A stretch of 5,663 bases of DNA, from positions 1 to 5,663 of the forward strand of contig JABDJW010000423.1 in NCBI GenBank assembly GCA_013002375.1, in the 5' to 3' direction. Under the pieces are notes generated by a model, which had not been told where the DNA came from, searched no databases, and was given only the letters and a program-made list of their open reading frames with translations. Positions 1 to 4,020 of this stretch are shown here, one piece after another. The first letter of the stretch is position 1; each line of letters starts with the position of its first letter. This DNA is from Acidimicrobiales bacterium. GTDB lineage: Bacteria > Actinomycetota > Acidimicrobiia > Acidimicrobiales > SHLQ01. The position numbers were made by a program, and so were the translations under genes.

Positions 1-75
1 GCCGAAGCCACATCCGAGATCGAGCAGCAGGTCGCCGGCGCGCAAACCGAGCTTGTCGTAGTCGACGGTGAGCAT
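1..75 (-). CDS. SAM-dependent methyltransferase, N-terminal 25 residues only
   Basis: Only the first 25 codons are in the window; the gene continues past the left edge. It begins with ATG at 75..73. Residues 17-25 read LLDLGCGFG, the glycine-rich motif I of class I (Rossmann-fold) S-adenosylmethionine methyltransferases, preceded by a short strand-forming segment. The ATG shares one base with the stop codon of the upstream glycosyltransferase (TGATG), so the two are almost certainly co-transcribed and translationally coupled. That makes it likely that the methyltransferase works on the same pathway as the glycosyltransferase. The substrate cannot be told from this fragment. The call of family is firm because of motif I and its position near the N-terminus; anything finer would be a guess. 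Confidence 0.85.
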   Translation of the reverse strand, partial: MLTVDYDKLGLRAGDLLLDLGCGFG

Positions 76-1400
76 CAGACGGTGTCTCCGCTCTCCGCCG
101 CTGTGGCGTGGGCTCCGCTCTCCGCCGCTGTGGCGTGGGCTCCGGATGGGTGATCCGCCAGCAGTGCCTCGTACTCCTCGACGGTGGCGCGGGCGGTGTG
201 AAGCCAGCTCCACTTGTCGATCACCCGCTGGCGGCCACCCTTGCCGACCCGTTCGCGCAGTGTGGGGTTGTCGAGGGCCTCGCCGATCTGGCGGGCGAGC
301 GCTTCGGAGTCGCCGGGGGGAACCTGCAGACAGGTTTCGCCGTGCGTGCCGGTGACCTCGGGCAGGGCGCCACCGGTGGTGGCGACCAGGCAGATGCCGG
401 TGGCCATCGCCTCGATGGCGGGTAGTGAGAAGCCCTCGTACAGCGATGGCACCACGGCGACTTCGGCTTCGGAGTAGAGCTCGACGATGCGTTGGTCCGG
501 TACGCCGGACACCCATTCGACGACATCCTCGAGGCCGAGCTCGCGCAGCTTGTCGAGGCTCTGGCCTTCCTTGGGCCGACCGATGATCGTGAGCGACACG
601 TCGCGTTCGGTGCGGAGCTTGGCCACCGCTTCGAGCAGGTAGCTCAGGCCCTTCATGGCGACGTCGGCGCTGGCGGTGGTGACCAGCTTGCCGGGCACAC
701 GCTCGACGCCGGGTACCGGCTTGAACAGCTCGGGATCGACGCCGACCGGCACCACGTGGATGCGATCGAGCGGCACCTCGTGGTCGCGACTGATGTCGAT
801 CTTGGAGTTCTCCGACACGCACATGACCCGGCGCATGCGCTTGGCCACCTGGGTCTGCATCTTGGTGAAGGAGTACCAGCGCCGCTTCCCGAACTGTTTC
901 CACAGGTTGGGGGCATGCTCGAGTTCGAGCCGCCGGTCGACGGTGATCGGGTGATGGATCGTGGCCAGAACCGGCAGCTTGAGTTGATTCTGGATGGCCA
1001 GAAGGCCCCAGCCGAGCGTCTGGTTGTCGTGCACGAGATCGAACTCGTCGACGCGGTCCCTCAGCGCCTGGTAGGCCCGCCAGCTGAAGGCCATCGGCTC
1101 GCTGAAGTTGCCGGTGCTGAACGAGGCCGCTTCGAGCACGTCGGTGACGTCGTTGAGTTCCCACAACCGGGGCTTCCGCATGGGAAAGGCATCGTTGTAG
1201 AGCTGGAGGCTGGGGAGTTTGGTGAGCGGCACGCGCTCATCGAGCTCGGGGTAGGGGGGACCACCGAAGACCTCGACGTAGTGGCCGAGATCGGTGAGGG
1301 CCTTGGCCAGGTGGCGCACGTACACGCCCTGGCCTCCGACGTGGGGTTTGCCTCGGTACGCCAGCATGGCGATCCGCAGGGGGCGGTGGGCAGTGGTCAT
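75..1400 (-). CDS. GT4-family (GT-B fold) glycosyltransferase
   Basis: A 441-residue retaining glycosyltransferase of the GT4 type that would transfer a sugar from a nucleotide-sugar donor to an unknown acceptor, probably at the cytoplasmic side of the membrane. The N-terminal acceptor domain (about residues 8-190) opens with RIAMLAYRGKPHVGGQGVYV, the usual glycine loop. The C-terminal donor domain (about 215-410) has VVPVGVDPELF at 216-226 and the EX7E motif, E322 and E330, inside YEGFSLPAIEAM. I chose the ATG at 1400 because the conserved fold starts right after it and an AAAGGAG Shine-Dalgarno (1419..1413) lies 12 nt upstream; an in-frame ATG at 1457 would add 19 residues with no family similarity. 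The last 23 residues contain a tandem nonapeptide, SGAHATAAE twice. It overlaps the downstream methyltransferase by one base. Family call is strong; donor and acceptor unknown. Confidence 0.93.
   Translation of the reverse strand: MTTAHRPLRIAMLAYRGKPHVGGQGVYVRHLAKALTDLGHYVEVFGGPPYPELDERVPLTKLPSLQLYNDAFPMRKPRLWELNDVTDVLEAASFSTGNFSEPMAFSWRAYQALRDRVDEFDLVHDNQTLGWGLLAIQNQLKLPVLATIHHPITVDRRLELEHAPNLWKQFGKRRWYSFTKMQTQVAKRMRRVMCVSENSKIDISRDHEVPLDRIHVVPVGVDPELFKPVPGVERVPGKLVTTASADVAMKGLSYLLEAVAKLRTERDVSLTIIGRPKEGQSLDKLRELGLEDVVEWVSGVPDQRIVELYSEAEVAVVPSLYEGFSLPAIEAMATGICLVATTGGALPEVTGTHGETCLQVPPGDSEALARQIGEALDNPTLRERVGKGGRQRVIDKWSWLHTARATVEEYEALLADHPSGAHATAAESGAHATAAESGDTV
87..144. repeat. Tandem 27-bp repeat (about 2.1 copies)
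   Basis: Two perfect, adjacent 27-bp copies occupy 91-117 and 118-144, and the four bases at 87-90 (tccg) repeat the unit's end once more. The period is a multiple of three, so within the glycosyltransferase the repeat gives a duplicated nonapeptide SGAHATAAE at residues 419-436 without breaking the frame. It lies beyond the catalytic domain, in a part likely to be a flexible tail. This looks like a recent slippage duplication. Confidence 0.95.
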
Positions 1401-1412
1401 AGGCTGGTAAGG

Positions 1413-1419
1413 CTCCTTT
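1413..1419 (-). promoter_or_regulatory. Shine-Dalgarno of the glycosyltransferase
   Basis: On the minus strand the sequence reads AAAGGAG, ending 12 nt before the ATG at 1400. The spacing is on the long side, but the match is good and it supports the ATG at 1400 over the upstream in-frame ATG at 1457. Confidence 0.6.
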
Positions 1420-1521
1420 GTGAGCCGATCCCAGGTCAAATGCTGTCCAGGTCGCATCCCCCATGTTGCAGGGGGCAGCTCACGAATAATGAACGTTATC
1501 GACTTTGTGCAACCGATCCCA
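1416..1521. repeat. Imperfect direct repeat of an 18/19-bp motif in the leader
   Basis: Plus-strand 1416-1433 reads ctttgtgagccgatccca and 1503-1521 reads ctttgtgcaaccgatccca. They share a 7-base left half (ctttgtg) and a 9-base right half (ccgatccca) separated by ag in one and caa in the other. Start-to-start distance is 87 bp. The left copy overlaps the glycosyltransferase Shine-Dalgarno, and the right copy overlaps the likely promoter, which is where paired operator sites would be expected. Function is inference; the similarity itself is visible. Confidence 0.5.
1458..1475 (-). promoter_or_regulatory. GC hairpin in the glycosyltransferase leader
   Basis: Five C's at 1458-1462 and five G's at 1471-1475 flank an 8-nt loop, so the minus-strand leader RNA can form a CCCCC/GGGGG stem about 58 nt upstream of the glycosyltransferase start codon. 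A two-base-pair GC extension beyond a 2x2 internal loop is possible. There is no U-tract, so it is not a typical intrinsic terminator. It could influence translation or simply be chance in GC-rich DNA. Confidence 0.3.
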
Positions 1522-1522
1522 A
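1495..1522 (-). promoter_or_regulatory. Candidate sigma-70-like promoter for the glycosyltransferase
   Basis: On the minus strand TTGGGA (1522..1517) and GATAAC (1500..1495) are separated by 16 nt, with four of six matches to each consensus hexamer. It lies in the most AT-rich part of the intergenic region and would give a leader of nearly 90 nt. Other hexamer choices nearby (for example CATTAT at 1491..1486) are almost as good, so this is only a candidate. Confidence 0.25.
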
Positions 1523-1532
1523 CTCCGGGTTA

Positions 1533-1584
1533 TTCCGTGTTGTTCAATCGGCTGCGCCGATTGCGACGCCAGGGCGCAGCGCCG
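1533..1584. repeat. 52-bp intergenic hairpin repeat, copy 1
   Basis: This copy is identical over all 52 bases to 1604-1655, with a start-to-start distance of 71 bp. It holds the near-palindrome caatcggctgcgccgattg (1545-1563), which can form an 8-bp stem with a 3-nt loop. An alternative and mutually exclusive stem pairs gctgcgcc (1551-1558) with ggcgcagc (1573-1580). Non-coding, hairpin-forming and duplicated, it resembles REP/BIME-type intergenic repeats. Whether other copies exist in the genome cannot be seen from here. Confidence 0.9.
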
Positions 1585-1603
1585 GGCTCGCTCCGCTTCA
1601 CCC

Positions 1604-1655
1604 TTCCGTGTTGTTCAATCGGCTGCGCCGATTGCGACGCCAGGGCGCAGCGCCG
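1604..1655. repeat. 52-bp intergenic hairpin repeat, copy 2
   Basis: Perfect second copy of 1533-1584, separated from it by 19 bp (ggctcgctccgcttcaccc). It has the same two alternative hairpins and ends 26 bp before the dtd start codon, so it probably lies in the dtd leader or promoter. Identity of both copies points to recent duplication or gene conversion. Confidence 0.9.
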
Positions 1656-1681
1656 ATAGCGGTGGGGTACGGTCTCGGCCG

Positions 1682-2134
1682 ATGCGAGCAGTGGTGCAGC
1701 GGGTTTCCCGGGCTTCGGTGACCGTCGACGGCGACGTCGTCGGGTCGATCGGTGCCGGTTTGTGTGTGTTGCTCGGGGTCACCCATGACGACACACCGGC
1801 AGACGCGGCGAAAATGGCCGACAAGCTCTGGGGGTTGCGCATTTTCGAGGACCCAGCTTCCGAGGACCGGGCCGGGCAGATGAACGTGTCGTGCGCCGAT
1901 GCGGGCGGTGAGGTGTTGGTGATCAGCCAGTTCACGCTCTACGGCGACACGGGCAAGGGCCGCCGACCATCTTTCATGGCCGCAGCCCGGCCCGAGACCG
2001 CGGAGCCGCTCGTCGAGTCGGTCGTCGACGAGTTACGGGCGCTCGGTGCCACCGTCGCCACCGGCACCTTCCGGGCCATGATGGCCGTCGACCTGGTCAA
2101 CGACGGCCCGGCGACCTTTCTCGTCGAGGTGTGA
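1682..2134 (+). CDS. dtd: D-aminoacyl-tRNA deacylase (DTD)
   Basis: A 150-residue cytoplasmic enzyme that hydrolyses D-amino acids (and glycine mischarged on tRNA-Ala) from tRNA, recycling tRNA and enforcing homochirality in translation. The protein starts with MRAVVQRVSRASVTV, the standard DTD N-terminus. It carries SQFTLYGD at 82-89, the family's SQFTL signature, and NDGPATF at 140-146, whose Gly142-Pro143 corresponds to the Gly-cisPro motif that rejects L-aminoacyl substrates. Length is normal for the family. The ATG at 1682 is chosen because the conserved N-terminus begins there; the frame is open further upstream but only through the intergenic repeats. It is the only plus-strand gene and converges on lnt, with 13 bp between the stops. 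Its last codons belong to a sequence duplicated 58 bp downstream. Confidence 0.97.
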   Translation: MRAVVQRVSRASVTVDGDVVGSIGAGLCVLLGVTHDDTPADAAKMADKLWGLRIFEDPASEDRAGQMNVSCADAGGEVLVISQFTLYGDTGKGRRPSFMAAARPETAEPLVESVVDELRALGATVATGTFRAMMAVDLVNDGPATFLVEV

Positions 2135-2190
2135 AGGAGCTGTCGAGTCAACTGGACGAGGCAGCCCCGCGACCTTTCTCGTCGAGGTGT
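2104..2190. repeat. Duplicated dtd 3'-end sequence at the dtd/lnt junction
   Basis: Bases 2111-2132 (the end of dtd, encoding ATFLVEV and the first base of the stop) are repeated exactly, 22 of 22, at 2169-2190. The similarity extends leftwards to 2104 and 2162 with two mismatches (27 of 29). The first copy encodes the conserved dtd C-terminus, so it is the likely source. The second copy lies inside lnt and is read in antisense as HLDEKGR, close to the lnt C-terminus. Confidence 0.9.
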
Positions 2191-3665
2191 AGCGAAAGGC
2201 GGAGATATGAGCCCGCCGAAAGCGTGAGCAGCACCAGCGCGGCGAGCATGATCGTCGACCTGGGCCCGAGCTGCACGGCCCAGGTTTGGCCCGTGCGCAG
2301 CTCGACGGTTTCGTGGAGCACCGCTTGCTCGCTGATGTCGGTGCGAGCGACGAGATCGCCGTCGGGGGCGACCACCGCGCTGAAGCCGGTCGGGGCGGCT
2401 TGCACGACCCAACGGCCGGTCTCGACGGCCCGCAGCTGCGAGGACGCGAGTTGTTGGGTCTGCAGAATGGTCAGCCAGTAGGACGATCCGTTGGTGGGGT
2501 TCACCAACAGCTGGCCCCCGTTGCGCACGCCGTCATTGGCCCGGCGTTCGAAGAAGATCTCCCAGGAGATGCTGACAGCGAGCGGGCCGACCGGCGTTTC
2601 GATGACCGCCGGCTCGGTGCCCGGCCGCACGTCGCGCGGTGGCAACACGTCCTTGGCGAAGAGTTCGAGGAGACCCCGGAGCGGCACGAACTCGCCGAAT
2701 GGAACGGTGCGGACCTTCTCGTAGCGATCGCCGACACTTCCGTCGGCGAGCCACACGTCGGTGTAGTTGATCGTCTCGGTCGGCGAGATCGAGTAGAACC
2801 AGCCCGGCAGGATCGGGGCGTCGAGTTGTTGGGCCAGTTCGGACAACGCGAGTTGCGCATCGTCGCGATACAAGCGGCGGGGGTCGCGACTTCCGGTCGG
2901 GTCCGGTGCGGGGTTCACCACGTTCTCGGGCCAGAGCACCAGATCGACCCCGTCGTTCACCTGGGCCGAGGTCGCGATGTGGCGATCGAAAACCACCTTG
3001 GCTCCCTCCTGGGTGGCCCGGGTGCGTTGCTGGCCGCCGCCCTGCACGATGGCGATCTCGATGGAGTCGATCACCCGTCCCTGCGGCGCGACGGCCGCCA
3101 ACCCGATGACGACGATCACGAACCCACCCAGGGCCATGCTCGACTTCCAGTGGCGCTCGAGTAGTGCTGCGAGCAACAACCCGACCACGACGACGGTCGC
3201 GGCCAGCAGCAGCGAGCCGGCGACGCGGGCCACGGGCAGGAGGGGCGACTGGGCTTGGGTCATGGGCAGCGTGGCGAGCGGCACGCCCCCGAACGGCCAG
3301 CGCCAGCGGAGGGCTTCGGCCAGGACGAAGCCGGCCGGTAGGGCCAGCCGTCGCCAGCGGTCACCGGGGCTGATCGCCGCGGCCAGGCCGAACATCGCGG
3401 CGTAGGCGAGGACGGCCAGCAGATACCCGGGCGGGGTGAGGTCGATCATCCAGAACATGCCGGGGGCGAGCCAGGCGAGGGCGACGGCAAAGACCCGGGC
3501 GAACCGGACCTTCCAGACCTGATCCCGCATCAGGCCGTCGATCATCGCGATGCCGACGAACGCGAGCGGCCACCACCCCCAGGGTGGCAGGGCCGCACAG
3601 ATCAGGAGGCCGGCGCCGACGCACCGGAGCGCGACGAACGGATCGATTCGACGCAGTGGTATCAC
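2148..3665 (-). CDS. lnt: Apolipoprotein N-acyltransferase (Lnt), Ser at the catalytic Cys position
   Basis: A 505-residue membrane enzyme that would N-acylate the N-terminal cysteine of diacylated lipoproteins. Hydrophobic segments fall at about 12-41, 53-73, 80-98, 107-120, 142-168 and 176-193, with PPWGWWPLAF at 27-36. The nitrilase-like domain follows (about 200-455), and a last membrane helix lies at about 470-488. The catalytic Glu is E247 (LWPEN) and the Lys is K317 (YEKVRTVPFGEFVP). The expected catalytic Cys of the I-C-[YFW]-E motif is instead S367 (ISWE; codon TCC at 2567..2565). The region after it, NPTNGSSYW, also departs from the classic NISNDAWFG. The start is GTG at 3665; an in-frame TAG four codons upstream (the stop of the preceding gene) rules out a longer form. 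It begins 7 nt after that gene, without a clear Shine-Dalgarno, so coupling is likely. The C-terminal tail is encoded by the duplicated dtd end. Confidence 0.92.
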   Translation of the reverse strand: MIPLRRIDPFVALRCVGAGLLICAALPPWGWWPLAFVGIAMIDGLMRDQVWKVRFARVFAVALAWLAPGMFWMIDLTPPGYLLAVLAYAAMFGLAAAISPGDRWRRLALPAGFVLAEALRWRWPFGGVPLATLPMTQAQSPLLPVARVAGSLLLAATVVVVGLLLAALLERHWKSSMALGGFVIVVIGLAAVAPQGRVIDSIEIAIVQGGGQQRTRATQEGAKVVFDRHIATSAQVNDGVDLVLWPENVVNPAPDPTGSRDPRRLYRDDAQLALSELAQQLDAPILPGWFYSISPTETINYTDVWLADGSVGDRYEKVRTVPFGEFVPLRGLLELFAKDVLPPRDVRPGTEPAVIETPVGPLAVSISWEIFFERRANDGVRNGGQLLVNPTNGSSYWLTILQTQQLASSQLRAVETGRWVVQAAPTGFSAVVAPDGDLVARTDISEQAVLHETVELRTGQTWAVQLGPRSTIMLAALVLLTLSAGSYLRLSLHLDEKGRGAASSS

Positions 3666-3672
3666 GAAGGCT

Positions 3673-3969
3673 CTAGATCGAGCAGGAACCGTCGGCCCGT
3701 CGGATCTCGGCGGTCACCCGCTTGCGGATGCCCTTCACGTCGAGCACGACCGAGTTGGCGAAGGTGGCCAGGTTGGGGGAGAGCAGGATCTTCACCCCGC
3801 CGCGGCGAACCGTGCGGTACGGGCTCAAGTTCTTTCCCTTGCAGTTGGTGTCGACCGACACCTCGTAGCGGGTCTTGCCTCAACCGACCGGGGGCAGGAA
3901 GTCGATCGCGGCCAGACCGCCCTTGGTTCGAATCTTCTCGAGCGCGGCGTCGGTTACTTCGATGTCCAC
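3673..3969 (-). CDS. HesB/IscA-like selenoprotein (Sec at residue 30, in-frame TGA)
   Basis: Read through one in-frame TGA (3882..3880), this gives 98 residues. It starts MDIEVTDAALEKIRTKGGL, typical of HesB/IscA (V/LTDAA..KI), then DFLPPVG-U-GKTRYEV at 23-37, matching the IscA GCSGxxYE region with Sec30 at the first cluster-binding cysteine. Cys43 follows in DTNCKGKN. A beta-rich section (VKILLSPNLATFANSVVLDVK) leads to the end, GSCSI, with Cys96 in place of the usual CGCGxSF. The GTG at 3969 is the only usable start after an in-frame TAA and has GAGGA six bases upstream. Codon usage is equally GC-rich on both sides of the TGA and no frame shift is needed. HesB-like selenoproteins are, to my knowledge, a reported bacterial family; iron-sulfur or redox function is inferred. 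Alternatives are a nonsense mutation or sequencing error, but the hairpin downstream argues against them. Confidence 0.87.
3836..3882 (-). promoter_or_regulatory. Bacterial SECIS element with its UGA
   Basis: Starting 17 nt after the UGA (3882..3880), the mRNA reads GGUGUC-GGUC-GACACC (3862..3847). This is a perfect 6-bp stem closed by a GGUC tetraloop, with the loop's G's 24 and 25 nt past the UGA. Known bacterial SECIS hairpins, such as that of E. coli fdhF with its GGUCU loop, have a short stem and an apical G within roughly this distance for SelB to bind. Below an A-A mismatch, an imperfect lower helix is possible, including CCC (3872..3870) with GGG (3838..3836). All of it lies inside the coding sequence, as in bacteria generally. 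Confidence 0.8.
3880..3882 (-). other. UGA selenocysteine codon (residue 30)
   Basis: In-frame TGA between GGT (Gly29) and GGC (Gly31). A single base change would give TGC (Cys), which is what IscA-type relatives have in this place. TGA also terminates hemE, lnt, dtd and the glycosyltransferase at their proper C-termini, so a general reassignment of TGA in this genome is excluded. Confidence 0.83.
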
Positions 3970-3975
3970 CTGTGG

Positions 3976-3980
3976 TCCTC
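3976..3980 (-). promoter_or_regulatory. Shine-Dalgarno of the selenoprotein gene
   Basis: GAGGA on the minus strand, six bases before the GTG at 3969. It decides the start: there is no other ATG, GTG or TTG in frame between the in-frame TAA that ends the upstream gene (4023..4021) and this GTG. A fragment beginning at the internal GTG (3861), downstream of the TGA, has no such site. Confidence 0.75.
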
Positions 3981-4020
3981 GATTTGGTCCTGGCTGGGGA
4001 TGCCCCCGTGGAAACCCACA

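Larger units (their letters stand above)
1401..1681. other. Divergent intergenic region between glycosyltransferase and dtd
   Basis: This 281-bp gap must hold the promoters of both the glycosyltransferase (minus) and dtd (plus). It contains, from left to right: the glycosyltransferase Shine-Dalgarno (1413-1419); the first copy of an 18/19-bp motif (1416-1433); a GC hairpin (1458-1475); a comparatively AT-rich patch (about 1481-1508) that is the best promoter candidate; the second motif copy (1503-1521); and two perfect 52-bp repeats (1533-1584 and 1604-1655). I see no convincing coding sequence in it. For dtd only a weak purine tract (ggtgggg, 1661-1667) precedes the ATG. Confidence 0.8.

Noticed and set aside
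1401..1457. Glycosyltransferase start at the upstream in-frame ATG (1457)
   Set aside because: It adds 19 residues without family similarity and would place the good AAAGGAG site inside the coding sequence.
1533..1655. CRISPR array
   Set aside because: Only two copies, the unit is too long, there is a single 19-bp gap and no cas genes.
1505..1681. N-terminal extension of dtd through the 52-bp repeats
   Set aside because: DTD proteins begin with MRAVVQRV; the extension consists of translated repeat sequence and would exceed the family's usual length.
492..1721. Long plus-strand open frame opposite the glycosyltransferase
   Set aside because: High-GC antisense shadow: the minus-strand protein has clear GT4 motifs, whereas this one has no recognisable domain and runs into the intergenic repeats.
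2135..2260. Intrinsic terminator between convergent dtd and lnt
   Set aside because: The only hairpin I find (ggcgg/ccgcc around 2198-2218) is short, inside lnt and not followed by a T-tract on either strand.
3673..3861. A separate 62-residue protein starting at the internal GTG (3861)
   Set aside because: It has no Shine-Dalgarno and starts inside the SECIS stem. It would also lack the HesB N-terminus that is encoded in the same frame just upstream of the TGA.
3880..3882. The TGA as a true nonsense mutation making a pseudogene, or a reassigned codon
   Set aside because: There is no other frame damage, the hairpin is in the right place, and the TGA is at the ligand-cysteine column. TGA is used as a normal stop in four neighbouring genes. 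A sequencing error cannot be fully excluded.
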